DNA of 64,000 nt from Paenibacillus sp. CF384 (GTDB taxonomy: Bacteria; Bacillota; Bacilli; Paenibacillales; Paenibacillaceae), in assembly GCF_900106745.1 (NCBI RefSeq), contig NZ_FNNV01000014.1, positions 1-64,000 on the forward strand. The letters run 5' to 3'. Under the pieces are notes generated by a model that did no database searches, was not told the DNA's origin, and saw only the letters and a list, made by a program, of their open reading frames with translations. Below, one piece after another: positions 26,214-34,735 of the stretch. Each line of letters begins with the position of its first letter. The stretch's first letter is position 1. The translations under genes and the position numbers were made by a program.

Positions 26214-27767
26214 TCATCCCAGCAGCTTGCTTCTTGACTTGCTTCGGTAATCCTGCGGACTGATCCGGTATTTATCACTGAACAGCCGTGAGAAATATCT
26301 CGGGTTCGTGATGCCGACCATGGTGGAGATTTCGTAGATTTTGAGGTCCGACTGAGCCACCATCACCTTTGCCTGTTCTAATCTGTAGTCCTGGAGGAAA
26401 TCCAAGAAGCTATGTCCCGTTTCATTGCGAAACAGCGTCCCGAACCAACTTGGGCTCAAGTTGACCTGACGGGCAACGCTCACCAAATCAATGTCCTCCT
26501 GATAACGGCTGCGGATATATCGAATCGCCTCACGGATTTCATGGCGGCAACGATTATTCGGCATTGTTTTGTCATTGATCAAGTCAATTAGCTGCTTGAC
26601 GATTAAGGAGAGGCTGCTGACATGCTCGCACTGCTCGATTGCAGCAAGAATCCATTCGCGAACAGCGACCGTCCCTTCTTCCGTTTCCAATACTACGTCC
26701 TCTCTGAAGCAGCTGCTGAGCTCGAAGCCGGCATGCTTCAACTGTTCCATACCGGGCTTTAAATGAAAGGAAATTTCATCCTGCCATGTATTCAGAAGCG
26801 TTCCGATAGCGTTCACGTCGTTGTCTTCCGTTACCTTCTTTATACCCGCATAGAGCGCCTTCAGTCTGGCATTTGATGCTGATGACTCTTCTCCCGGACT
26901 GCTTTCACTGATGATGACAGTCCCTTTCGGTTCATAGAAAGCATGATCGAGCAGCTTGCGGCAGGTTATCAGCGCATCCGGCAGTTGTGCCCATTTATAC
27001 TTGGGGTCTGTTAGCGATTGAAGCGGCTGGTTGCCGCGAACCGTGCATTCTTCAAAGCCCTGCTTCAACGTATGCAAGGTCCAAGCATTGAATTCGGCGC
27101 TATGATTCGTATCGCTTGAAGTGAGCAGCACTGCCCAGAGCGGCTCTGCCAGACGAATGACAAATGAAGAATAAGGTGCCTCTTCCTTCTCATAGGCGTC
27201 TATCAGCTGCGCCGCATCATACTTGACATGGCTTGGAAACCGCAGCAGGCAGAGCCTGAATTGTTTGTAGATTGACAATTCGGATTCCGGCGCCTCCGCG
27301 GATGCTGATGCCGATGCACCTCCGGAGAGCAGCCGGTCTTGCAGCAGCTGTCTTAGTGTCCAATGCTTCTGCATACGCGCTTTGCGAATATCCTCGACCG
27401 CCCGATCAAGGCAAGCGATAAATTCCTTTTCGCTTAGCAGCAGCTTCGTCAAATAATCAACCGCACCGTTCCTCATGGCGCTTTGCACTTTCTCGAAGTC
27501 CTCGAAGCAAGTCAACAGGATGACTGCCGGCGGCGACGTCATGCCGCGGATGCGCTTTAATAAGCCAAGTCCATCAAGGATCGGCATGCCAATATCCGCA
27601 ATCACGATATCCGGCTGCAGCTTCTCGATCATGCGCCAAGCTTGTTCACCGTTCTCCGCTTCCCCGGCTATAGCATAACCGCGGGCAGCCAAATCGAATG
27701 AACGAATGCGCATCCTGGCTAACGGTTCGTCATCGACGATAAGCAGGCGAAACGTAGATTCATTCAT
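26214..27767 (-). CDS. AraC-type response regulator (YesN-like)
   Basis: A 517-aa regulator. The receiver domain (residues about 7-125) has the acidic pair in VDDEP, the phosphorylation Asp in VIADIGMP (about residue 58), Thr in LLTCF and Lys in YLTKL. The long middle part is poorly conserved, and the C-terminal AraC domain (about 415-515) has LVSVARQVNLSPSWFGTLFRNETG and IYEISTMVGITNPRYFSRLFSDK. It should be phosphorylated by the kinase encoded just upstream, whose gene it overlaps by 8 bases, and activate the LplABC-type importer. GGGAGG lies 7 bases before the ATG. Confidence 0.9.
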   Translation of the reverse strand: MNESTFRLLIVDDEPLARMRIRSFDLAARGYAIAGEAENGEQAWRMIEKLQPDIVIADIGMPILDGLGLLKRIRGMTSPPAVILLTCFEDFEKVQSAMRNGAVDYLTKLLLSEKEFIACLDRAVEDIRKARMQKHWTLRQLLQDRLLSGGASASASAEAPESELSIYKQFRLCLLRFPSHVKYDAAQLIDAYEKEEAPYSSFVIRLAEPLWAVLLTSSDTNHSAEFNAWTLHTLKQGFEECTVRGNQPLQSLTDPKYKWAQLPDALITCRKLLDHAFYEPKGTVIISESSPGEESSASNARLKALYAGIKKVTEDNDVNAIGTLLNTWQDEISFHLKPGMEQLKHAGFELSSCFREDVVLETEEGTVAVREWILAAIEQCEHVSSLSLIVKQLIDLINDKTMPNNRCRHEIREAIRYIRSRYQEDIDLVSVARQVNLSPSWFGTLFRNETGHSFLDFLQDYRLEQAKVMVAQSDLKIYEISTMVGITNPRYFSRLFSDKYRISPQDYRSKSRSKLLG

Positions 27768-29532
27768 TCGCTAACCTCCCGTCAGCTTTGAGAGTTCTCT
27801 CATCTTCCAGCCGTGGCAATAGAATAACGACAGTCGTTCCTTCACCAAATTCGCTGACGATGGATAACCCATAGCGCTCTCCGAAATGAAGCCGAATCCG
27901 TCGATGCACATTCAGCACCCCGATGCCGCGTTCACTGCCCGGATCCACGTCTTCCCGAAGTGCCTGACGCAGCCATTCCAGTCGTTCCTGCGGAATGCCG
28001 ACGCCATTGTCGCGCACATAAATCGCGACCGCTCGTTCCTCGACATGAACCGAAACGTCAAGCTCGCCTTGACGCTCTTCCAATGCATGCAGTCCGTGGA
28101 AGACCGCGTTTTCTACGATCGGCTGCAGCACCAGCTTCATAACCGGCATGCGCGCAATCTCAGACGGCGCAGATCCAATCCGAAACTGGAAGCGGTTACC
28201 GTAGCGGACGGATAGAATATGCAGATAATCGCGCGCATATCGGAGTTCTTCTTCCAACGGCGGTTGTTTGTTGTCCTCCAGACTGTATTGGAGCAATCTA
28301 CAGAGCACGGCCATCATTTCGTGCAGCTCCGGTTTGGGGCTGACATCGATCATGATGTCGATCGTATTCAACGTATTGTACAGAAAATGCGGATTGATCT
28401 GCGACAGCAGCACCTGCATGTCAGATTGGCGCTTAGCTTCTTCCGTTCGCTGCAGCCCGATGACAAGATCGGATATTTTGCCGGTCATCTGATTGAACTG
28501 ATTCGCCAGCTCCCCCAGCTCATCTCGCTGCTTCACCTGCACTTTCGCTTCCAGATCTCCTCTGGCAACCTTGCGAATTCCTTTGGTCAGTGCGAGAATC
28601 GGCCTCGTAAACCACCAAGAGACGGTAATATATATGCCCAGAAAACCGATGAGCCCGAACAACAGCAAGGACCAAGCGATCTGCCCGAGAGGCTTGAATC
28701 GGTTCTCCAGTTTATTGACGTCGCCGACGACGATGACTTTCCACTTTAAGTTCGTATTCATGTAAGAGACAGAATGATAGACGCCGGCTTCTTTGAAATA
28801 ACGAAGCGCCTGAGGCAGCGTCTCCACGTTCTTCTCCTCGATAAGCTTTCTTCTGCCCTGCGTCGATGGGCTTGCCCAGATGTAGTCGATCAATTGATTG
28901 TCGCTGCCATAGAGCAGTGTCTGCGTATCGTAGCTGCCGGCGAAGGCCGCGCTTCGATCCAGAAAACCAGACAAGTCGACGAGAAACGCCAGATAGCCGG
29001 AAGTATGACCCTCTTCATCGAAAACCGTCTTTGTCACGAGGCTCGTCGGGCCGTATGCACCAGTCCGGCCGATATCGGAACGAATCGTATCCGACCATTC
29101 GAACACGCCTCGGCTCTCTTGCGCCTGCTTTCGCACAAGCTGCTCTTCCTTCTCCGAGAAATTGCCCCAGAAGGTTTGCGGATATCCGGTAATAACCCCG
29201 TCATTGCGTATATAAACAATACCCCGAACAAAATCAGAGCGGATTTGCGCCGCCGTATGCATGGAACTGCTCAGATTATCGCCCGAGCCGCCCTCCTGTT
29301 TGATCGTCTGCTCCATTTCCAGCATGTTATAGGTAATTTCACTGTTATAGATGGAGATCAGATGCGTGACCTGACTGGACATGCCGGCAAGTGCTTCGTT
29401 CTGCGTTTCCCTGAGGAACCCGAGCGTATAGTCTTTAGCGATCTGAACGACGAAAAACACGAACAACGTGCTTGGTATAAACAAGAGCACAATTAATTTG
29501 GCGCGCGAACCAAGCGCGAAGCGAGGTTTCAA
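27760..29532 (-). CDS. sensor histidine kinase (YesM-like)
   Basis: A 590-aa membrane kinase. Transmembrane helix 1 is at about 12-33, an extracellular cache-like sensor at 35-275, helix 2 at about 282-304, then HAMP (to about 360) and a His_kinase/HATPase module. The phospho-acceptor His is in LSQINPHFLYNTLNTID, the N box is VLQPIVENAVFHG and the G box RDNGVGIP. It probably senses a sugar outside the cell, directly or through the lipoprotein encoded upstream. A TTG at 29532 (MKPRFALGSRAK) is chosen because AAGGAAGGG lies 10 bases upstream; the frame is open 24 codons further through a hairpin. Confidence 0.9.
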   Translation of the reverse strand: MKPRFALGSRAKLIVLLFIPSTLFVFFVVQIAKDYTLGFLRETQNEALAGMSSQVTHLISIYNSEITYNMLEMEQTIKQEGGSGDNLSSSMHTAAQIRSDFVRGIVYIRNDGVITGYPQTFWGNFSEKEEQLVRKQAQESRGVFEWSDTIRSDIGRTGAYGPTSLVTKTVFDEEGHTSGYLAFLVDLSGFLDRSAAFAGSYDTQTLLYGSDNQLIDYIWASPSTQGRRKLIEEKNVETLPQALRYFKEAGVYHSVSYMNTNLKWKVIVVGDVNKLENRFKPLGQIAWSLLLFGLIGFLGIYITVSWWFTRPILALTKGIRKVARGDLEAKVQVKQRDELGELANQFNQMTGKISDLVIGLQRTEEAKRQSDMQVLLSQINPHFLYNTLNTIDIMIDVSPKPELHEMMAVLCRLLQYSLEDNKQPPLEEELRYARDYLHILSVRYGNRFQFRIGSAPSEIARMPVMKLVLQPIVENAVFHGLHALEERQGELDVSVHVEERAVAIYVRDNGVGIPQERLEWLRQALREDVDPGSERGIGVLNVHRRIRLHFGERYGLSIVSEFGEGTTVVILLPRLEDERTLKADGRLANE

Positions 29533-29576
29533 TCCTGTTGCACCCTTCCTTGGCGGCGTTATCCGGGAATAGACAA

Positions 29577-29616
29577 GTATACTCACGAATGCGAGAGTGC
29601 GCATTCATGAGTATAC
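29577..29616 (-). terminator. hairpin between binding-protein and kinase genes
   Basis: A 17-bp stem with one mismatch, GTATACTCACGAATGCG with CGCATTCATGAGTATAC, has a six-base loop. The minus-strand tail is TTGTCTATT, so termination is probably partial; it may lower expression of the regulator genes compared with the binding protein. Confidence 0.6.
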
Positions 29617-29633
29617 CGAATACCTGTAGAACC

Positions 29634-31343
29634 TTATTGTTTCTCTACGCCCAGCTGCGTGGCAGCATCGTCGATGAGCTTCTGTCCGCCTGCTTTCTTC
29701 CATTCTTCCACATAAGCGTCCCAATCGTCAAAGGAACGTTTGCCGAGCACGAAGGAAATTTCGTTCTTGTTCTGGAAGTCAGACAGTTTCTGGCTCGTTG
29801 GACCATCGAGTGTCAGATTCATATCAAAGTTCTTATAGCGTGGCATGGCGATGACCTGCTGATTCCATTTGCTGCCTGTTACGCCAACCGGTTCGTCATC
29901 GTAGACTTGCCAGATCAAGGTGTAGCCGAAGAACTGCCAGTCAGCGAGCGATTGATATTCCGGCTTCACTTTCGAGATGTGCGAATCCTTAATGAAGAAG
30001 ACGTTCGTACCATCGTCATTCAGCTTCACGGTCGAGTCATCCGGGAAGATTTCCGGCCCGCCGCCCTGAGATACCGCCCAGTAATTCTCGTTCGGATAAA
30101 TCATCGTATCGAGCATATGGGCAAGACGCATTAATTTGCCTTGGTCATCCTTCAGCTTCTTGGAGAAAATGAACAGCCCGCCCGGATTGCCGCCCGGTCC
30201 GTACATGCCGCCTTTGCCGTCATTCGATTTCAGCGGATTGAGCGGTTCCCACAGCGTAGCTGCAACCGCGTCTTTCTTCTTCGCATCATATTGCTCCTGC
30301 ACGATATTCCAGCCCGGGTACCAGACGAGACCGACCTGATCGTTCAAGCTATAGGCTTTGAACGGCTCCCAGCCAATCGTATACCAGTCCGGTGCAAGCA
30401 GCTTGTTGTCGTACAACTTCTTCACAAATTGCAGAAACTGTTTGGTCGTACCATCCAGCATCGGATGATTGATCTTGCCGTCTTGCTCATTCCAGCTTGG
30501 ATGCCCATACATCGTCTTCAGCGCGTCCATCATGGACCAGCCGTTGCCGGCACCGGCAGCGCCCATCAGCCAGGTATCGGCTTTGCCATTCTTGTTGGGA
30601 TCCTTCTCGACCACTGCTTTCGCATAAGCGAACAGCTCGTCTTCATTCGTTGGCATGCTCATGCCAAATTCTTTCAGCCAGTCCTGGCGGATGAAATAAG
30701 CCCAGTTGTCCGGGAACACGCTGTAACGCGGCACCCCGATTAATTGATCATCCTTCGTGGTCGCCCAGTTCTTGTATTCCTTCGTGACATATTGCATCGC
30801 CTGCGGCATGTATGGCAGAACGTCCTTGCCGTCAAGCAGTTGGCCGGCATTATAGAGCGATAATGCGACATCCTTGACCGGCATCATCACCATATCCGGT
30901 TCATCCCCGGAAGCGAAGCGCACGCTAACGGAGTTTTTCAGATCATCCGCATTCATGCTTGTGAATTTCAGCTTCACGTTGAATTGCTTCTCTAAGAATT
31001 CCTTCACCTTATCTTCAGGCACCGACTGGTTGAAGGAGCCGGATACCATAATATCCAGGTCGTAGGATTTGCTCATATCGTCGTACGCATAGCTTGATTT
31101 ATCCACGGCTGCCGGGATTTTCGGAAACGCATCCGGGAAATTGAGCTCTTGGAGCGGCGGCTCTGTCTTGCCGTTACCCGCATTTCCACTGCTATTATCC
31201 GTTGTTGTGTTATTGCTGCCTCCGTTATCCGTTGTCGTATTATTGGTGGCGCTGTTGTTTTTCGAGTTGTCGGAGCAGGCACTCAGCATCGTAACGGAAG
31301 CCAATATAACGGCTAATACGGAATAGGTCATTTTCTTTCTCAT
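29634..31343 (-). CDS. sugar ABC transporter lipoprotein (LplA-like)
   Basis: A 569-aa extracellular solute-binding lipoprotein. The signal peptide ends in the lipobox LSAC (Cys about residue 23) and is followed by an Asn/Thr/Ser/Gly-rich tether. Length and blocks such as DEPDMVMMPVKDVALSLYNAGQLLD and VGLVWYPGWNIVQEQ fit the large LplA/YtcQ-type binding proteins of Paenibacillus for plant or wall oligosaccharides. The ATG at 31343 has GAGGGG 10 bases upstream. It is third in the operon lplB-lplC-lplA-kinase-regulator; the ATPase (usually MsmX, shared) is not in the window. Confidence 0.88.
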   Translation of the reverse strand: MRKKMTYSVLAVILASVTMLSACSDNSKNNSATNNTTTDNGGSNNTTTDNSSGNAGNGKTEPPLQELNFPDAFPKIPAAVDKSSYAYDDMSKSYDLDIMVSGSFNQSVPEDKVKEFLEKQFNVKLKFTSMNADDLKNSVSVRFASGDEPDMVMMPVKDVALSLYNAGQLLDGKDVLPYMPQAMQYVTKEYKNWATTKDDQLIGVPRYSVFPDNWAYFIRQDWLKEFGMSMPTNEDELFAYAKAVVEKDPNKNGKADTWLMGAAGAGNGWSMMDALKTMYGHPSWNEQDGKINHPMLDGTTKQFLQFVKKLYDNKLLAPDWYTIGWEPFKAYSLNDQVGLVWYPGWNIVQEQYDAKKKDAVAATLWEPLNPLKSNDGKGGMYGPGGNPGGLFIFSKKLKDDQGKLMRLAHMLDTMIYPNENYWAVSQGGGPEIFPDDSTVKLNDDGTNVFFIKDSHISKVKPEYQSLADWQFFGYTLIWQVYDDEPVGVTGSKWNQQVIAMPRYKNFDMNLTLDGPTSQKLSDFQNKNEISFVLGKRSFDDWDAYVEEWKKAGGQKLIDDAATQLGVEKQ

Positions 31344-31433
31344 AGCTCTTGATCCCCTCTCTGAAACCAATGATATATGTGAAGAAGCGCCTCCTGATGG
31401 CTTCTCGACACCTCTGTTACACTTGCCGGGTAT

Positions 31434-32315
31434 TTACCCTTTTACAGCACCCATGTACATGCCTTTGACAAAATGCTTTTGCAGAAACGGGTAGACGCAT
31501 AGAATCGGGACAAGGCCGATGACGACGGTTGCCATCTTGATTGTTTCTGTACTCACAGCTTGAGTAGACTTCAACATCCCATTCATATTGTCGCCGCTGA
31601 TCGAATCGACGGTCAGCATGTTCTTGAGCACCATCTGCAGCGGATAGAGCGACTTGTCATTCAAATAAAGCAGTGCATCAAACCAACTGTTCCAATGCGC
31701 TACGAGGTTAAACAGCCCAATGGCGGCTAGTGCCGGCGCGGCCAGCGGAAGTACGATTCGCGTTAATGTGCTCCATTCTCCGGCTCCGTCGATCTTGGCG
31801 GATTCGATAAGCCCATCGGGCAGATTCTCGATGAAGATCTTGATGACGAGCAGCCCGAAACTATCTACCAAGAGAGGCAGAACCATAGACCATAGCGAGT
31901 TGATAAGCCCCAGCTGCTTAATGACGAGGTAGGTTGGAATCATACCGCCATTCAGTAGGATAGTAGCCAATATAAAGAATAGAAACAGCTTCCTTCCAGG
32001 CAGCGTCCGCTGCGCCAAGACGTATGCCCCGATTGTCGTCAACGCCAATGAAAGCAGCGGCCCGACCGTGCTGCGGAAGACGGAAATCAGGAACGAATGC
32101 CACACAACGGAGGAAGCCATGATCCGCTTGTAGGCCTCCAGCGTTGGTTCCTTCGGAATAATGACAAAATAATTGCGTTGAATCATTTCCGCTTTGGTCG
32201 TGAACGACATCCCGAGGACGTAGACCAGTGGGAAGATAGCGGTGATCGCCACCAGAATAACGATACAATGAATAATTATCTGGTAAATCATGTCGCTTCG
32301 CGATTTATAGATCAT
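31434..32315 (-). CDS. sugar ABC transporter permease (LplC-like)
   Basis: A 293-aa MalG-type permease with six membrane helices. The EAA loop that contacts the ATPase is LPDGLIESAKIDGAGEWSTLTRIVLPLA (around residues 175-205). The C-terminus LQKHFVKGMYMGAVKG is typical of the LplC group. It lies 12 bases after the partner permease gene. Confidence 0.9.
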   Translation of the reverse strand: MIYKSRSDMIYQIIIHCIVILVAITAIFPLVYVLGMSFTTKAEMIQRNYFVIIPKEPTLEAYKRIMASSVVWHSFLISVFRSTVGPLLSLALTTIGAYVLAQRTLPGRKLFLFFILATILLNGGMIPTYLVIKQLGLINSLWSMVLPLLVDSFGLLVIKIFIENLPDGLIESAKIDGAGEWSTLTRIVLPLAAPALAAIGLFNLVAHWNSWFDALLYLNDKSLYPLQMVLKNMLTVDSISGDNMNGMLKSTQAVSTETIKMATVVIGLVPILCVYPFLQKHFVKGMYMGAVKG

Positions 32316-32327
32316 AAAGCCCCCATT

Positions 32328-33293
32328 CTACCAGATGCCGCGGCCGGTATATTTTTTGGCGATGAAGTTGCTGGAGATGATGAAGACCATGCCAATGATG
32401 GACTGGAAGACGCCGACAGCCGTTCCGATACTGAATTGAAGTCGATTAAGTCCCTCACGATACACCCAGGTCTCGATGACGTCTGCGGAATCGAGCACGG
32501 CCTTATTATAGAAGAGCAGAATCTGCTCACCGCCCGCAAACAGGATATTGCCGAGACTGATGCAAAGCACAAAGGTGATCACAGGCAGAATGCTCGGCAG
32601 CGTAATCGCCGTGATTCGTTTGATCGGTCCAGCGCCATCGATCGTGGCCGCCTCATACAGCTGTGGATCAACTGTCGTCAGCGCAGCCAGATAAATGATC
32701 GTGCTCCAGCCGATTTCCTTCCACAGTGCAGAACCGAGCAGCAGCGGACGGAACCAAGATTCGGATAGAAAAAACTCGAATCTGGTGTAGCCCATCCAGG
32801 CCAGTACATTATTAACGAAGCCGGAGCCCGTGGAGAAGAACGCAAACACGATCCCATAAACGATAACCCACGAGAAGAAATGCGGGATGTACACGGCGCT
32901 TTGCAGCCATTTCTTCATCCTGTTCGAGGCGAGATCATGGAACATGATAGCCAAGATAATAGGCGGGAAGAAGCCGACCAGGATGCGGAGCAAGCTAATT
33001 TCGACCGTATTTCTCAGCACATTGACGATTTCGGGATCCTCGAAGATCATGCGAAAATTATCGAAGCCGACCCATTCGCTGCTGAAGACGCCGGTACCCA
33101 GCTGAAGATCCTTGAATGCAACGATCCATGCCAGCACTATGGGCCAATACCTGAAAATAACGTAATACGCGATGACGGGCAGAAACATCAGATAGAGCAC
33201 GCGATGATCCACAATCCGTTGCCATAGGCCGCGTTTCGAAGGAGCCCTGTAGGGATGCGTAGCTGCGACTGACTTAAGGCCTGATTTTGCCAA
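32328..33293 (-). CDS. sugar ABC transporter permease (LplB-like)
   Basis: A 321-aa MalF-type permease, close to LplB length (318). Six membrane helices and the EAA loop PQLYEAATIDGAGPIKRITAITLPSI. A basic N-terminal tail (RAPSKRGLWQRI) precedes helix 1. The start is a TTG (MAKSGLKSVAA) with AAGGAGG 8 bases upstream; the open frame continues upstream across the promoter and is not coding there. It is the first gene of the importer operon, with a CcpA-type site 56 bases before the start. Confidence 0.9.
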   Translation of the reverse strand: MAKSGLKSVAATHPYRAPSKRGLWQRIVDHRVLYLMFLPVIAYYVIFRYWPIVLAWIVAFKDLQLGTGVFSSEWVGFDNFRMIFEDPEIVNVLRNTVEISLLRILVGFFPPIILAIMFHDLASNRMKKWLQSAVYIPHFFSWVIVYGIVFAFFSTGSGFVNNVLAWMGYTRFEFFLSESWFRPLLLGSALWKEIGWSTIIYLAALTTVDPQLYEAATIDGAGPIKRITAITLPSILPVITFVLCISLGNILFAGGEQILLFYNKAVLDSADVIETWVYREGLNRLQFSIGTAVGVFQSIIGMVFIISSNFIAKKYTGRGIW

Positions 33294-33343
33294 ATTTGCT
33301 TCCTCCTTCTCACTTTCCGAAGCGTTGCCGGTTTGATAAACAC

Positions 33344-33362
33344 AGTATAGCAAACGCTTACA
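33344..33362 (-). promoter_or_regulatory. CcpA (cre) site over the promoter of the sugar importer operon
   Basis: The minus strand reads TGTAAGCGTTTGCT (33362-33349), a full match to the cre consensus TGWAARCGNTWNCW. The last base overlaps a TATACT -10 element (33349-33344); no good -35 is visible. The position predicts repression by CcpA when a preferred sugar is present. Confidence 0.75.
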
Positions 33363-33436
33363 ACAGAAAGGTACACTGTGAAACTGAAAAGGTGCACAAA
33401 TCCACTGAGTTTTCAGACTGCGTCTGCCCGGCAACA

Positions 33437-33486
33437 CAAAAAAAAGCAGCGGCCCCGTCAACTTGACGTCAGCTCCGCTGCTCCTT
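33437..33486 (-). terminator. terminator of the Tad operon
   Basis: AGCAGCGG pairs with CCGCTGCT, the loop holds GTCAAGTTGAC, and a T-run of eight follows on the minus strand. It overlaps the last ~9 codons of the final pilus gene. Nearly the same element ends the operon at 26126-26173. Confidence 0.85.
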
Positions 33487-33946
33487 TAATCATCCACTCT
33501 ATTGGTTCTATTACCGTAAATACGCGGGGATATACAATCTTGGCGATCAGAATGACGCCGGGGCGGTGCAGTGTTACCTTATAGTCGTAGGTATCATTGC
33601 GATAGGTATATGGGAACGCCGCAGAGTCCCCGTTGATTACCTGGAATTCAACGACCTCCACTTGCTCCTTCAAATAGGAGCCGGGCAAAGGCTGCCCGCT
33701 CTCATCCAGCTGCAGATTGCGCTGCAAGTATAGCCCGGCCGCACTGCTCGCCGCAATCTCGTCAATATGCAGCCTGCCCTCTGCCAGCGCAGCAGCATCC
33801 ACCTGCTGTGCCGCTGCATGCGCGGCGCGATTAACCGCATGTTTGCTCTGAAACAGTGCTGTAATCGCCAGCTCCTCATCGGTTTGTAGTGCGTGCAGCA
33901 GCATCCATACGACCATCATCAGCATGACAAGCACCAGCTTATACAT
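33458..33946 (-). CDS. TadE-like pilus-locus protein, 162 aa
   Basis: A short protein with one hydrophobic N-terminal helix (residues 2-20, YKLVLVMLMMVVWMLLHAL) and a soluble rest, the shape of TadE/TadF minor pilins. An Ala-rich helical part AVNRAAHAAAQQVDAAALAEG precedes a strand-rich C-terminus. I cannot assign a family by motif; the call rests on shape and on being last gene of the pilus operon. There is a 26-base gap to the preceding gene. The terminator lies over its 3' end. Confidence 0.6.
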   Translation of the reverse strand: MYKLVLVMLMMVVWMLLHALQTDEELAITALFQSKHAVNRAAHAAAQQVDAAALAEGRLHIDEIAASSAAGLYLQRNLQLDESGQPLPGSYLKEQVEVVEFQVINGDSAAFPYTYRNDTYDYKVTLHRPGVILIAKIVYPRVFTVIEPIEWMIKGAAELTSS

Positions 33947-33972
33947 ACGTCAGCTTCCTCTCCCCGGAATGG

Positions 33973-34398
33973 TTATGGGACATATTCACTCATCTTCATC
34001 CCGGAGGCTCGAAGCTTCGTATTTGCCGGTGGCGGTGCCAACCCGATCAGCCGGTCGATGGCGAGCAAACCTTCGATGGGATAGCTCGCTGTCAGTGACA
34101 AGGATGTTCCCCTTAGCAGTGGTTGAGCGGCGTCGGTCGCTGAGGCGCCGCTCCCTGAGCTGACTATAAACTCGACTGAACTGGGGAGTAGACCGTACTT
34201 GGCTAGTCGAAGTTTGGACTCCTGCAGCATGGCTGCATCTATGTAGCCATGCTCGCCGTTAGCCCCAATCTCCAGCATGTAATCTACTTCCTGCTGAAGA
34301 ACGGCCTGCCGGACAATCAGCACATGCTTATAAATCGGCGAAAACATAAACCAGCACATCATGGCAGACAAGAGGATAAAGACAAGTAAACTCTTCAA
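33973..34398 (-). CDS. TadE-like pilus-locus protein, 141 aa
   Basis: One N-terminal membrane helix (about residues 3-22) and a soluble remainder, again like a minor pilin. A LEIGANGEHGYIDAAMLQESK block and a TSLSLTASYPIEGL strand are visible. The TTG start overlaps the stop of the 48-aa gene by four bases and has GGAGG 8 bases upstream, so translation is probably coupled. No cleavage motif for the prepilin peptidase is obvious. Confidence 0.6.
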   Translation of the reverse strand: MKSLLVFILLSAMMCWFMFSPIYKHVLIVRQAVLQQEVDYMLEIGANGEHGYIDAAMLQESKLRLAKYGLLPSSVEFIVSSGSGASATDAAQPLLRGTSLSLTASYPIEGLLAIDRLIGLAPPPANTKLRASGMKMSEYVP

Positions 34399-34541
34399 GG
34401 GCTCATCCTCCGAATCCCATCGCTCATATGCCGCCCGGATTGCTCGAGTTGAGCGTTCGTCCCCTGCTTGCCGCCGGTTACACCTTTATACAGAGTGACT
34501 GCAACGATGATAAGCAGCAGCGTCATCAATAGTGAGCGCAT
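34395..34541 (-). CDS. micro-pilin-like protein, 48 aa
   Basis: A 48-codon gene reading MRSLLMTLLLIIVAVTLYKG and ending in a charged, polar tail (AQLEQSGRHMSDGIRRM). AGGAGG lies 7 bases before the ATG, and its stop overlaps the next gene's TTG. It is a paralogue of the 50-aa neighbour: both begin MR, have a ~17-residue hydrophobic helix, then a Gly/Lys/Thr segment and a QLE/QIE-QxG motif. It is Flp-pilin sized but lacks a leader before the hydrophobic stretch and a Gly-x4-Glu cleavage site. Assignment as the pilin is inference from size and operon position. Confidence 0.65.
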   Translation of the reverse strand: MRSLLMTLLLIIVAVTLYKGVTGGKQGTNAQLEQSGRHMSDGIRRMSP

Positions 34542-34553
34542 GCCACTGCCTCC

Positions 34554-34706
34554 TTATGGAATCATAATGGTGTTAATTTTGGTATTTGCAGCATTGCCTT
34601 GTGTTTCGATTTGATCCTTCGTGCCTGTCGTATCCTTGGCCACAATCGCATTAAACAACAGGACAACGACAACCAGCATCATAACGGTTATCAGAATATT
34701 CCTCAT
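34554..34706 (-). CDS. micro-pilin-like protein, 50 aa
   Basis: A 50-codon gene: MRNILITVMMLVVVVLLFNA, then a polar tail with KDTTGTKDQIETQGNAANTK. AAAGGAGGTGA precedes the ATG, an excellent ribosome binding site, which argues for high expression. It lies between tadC and its 48-aa paralogue with gaps of 29 and 12 bases. Like its neighbour it resembles a Flp-type micro-pilin after removal of the leader. Whether it is processed cannot be told from the sequence. Confidence 0.65.
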   Translation of the reverse strand: MRNILITVMMLVVVVLLFNAIVAKDTTGTKDQIETQGNAANTKINTIMIP

Positions 34707-34735
34707 GCCCTCACCTCCTTTATATTCACAATTCG

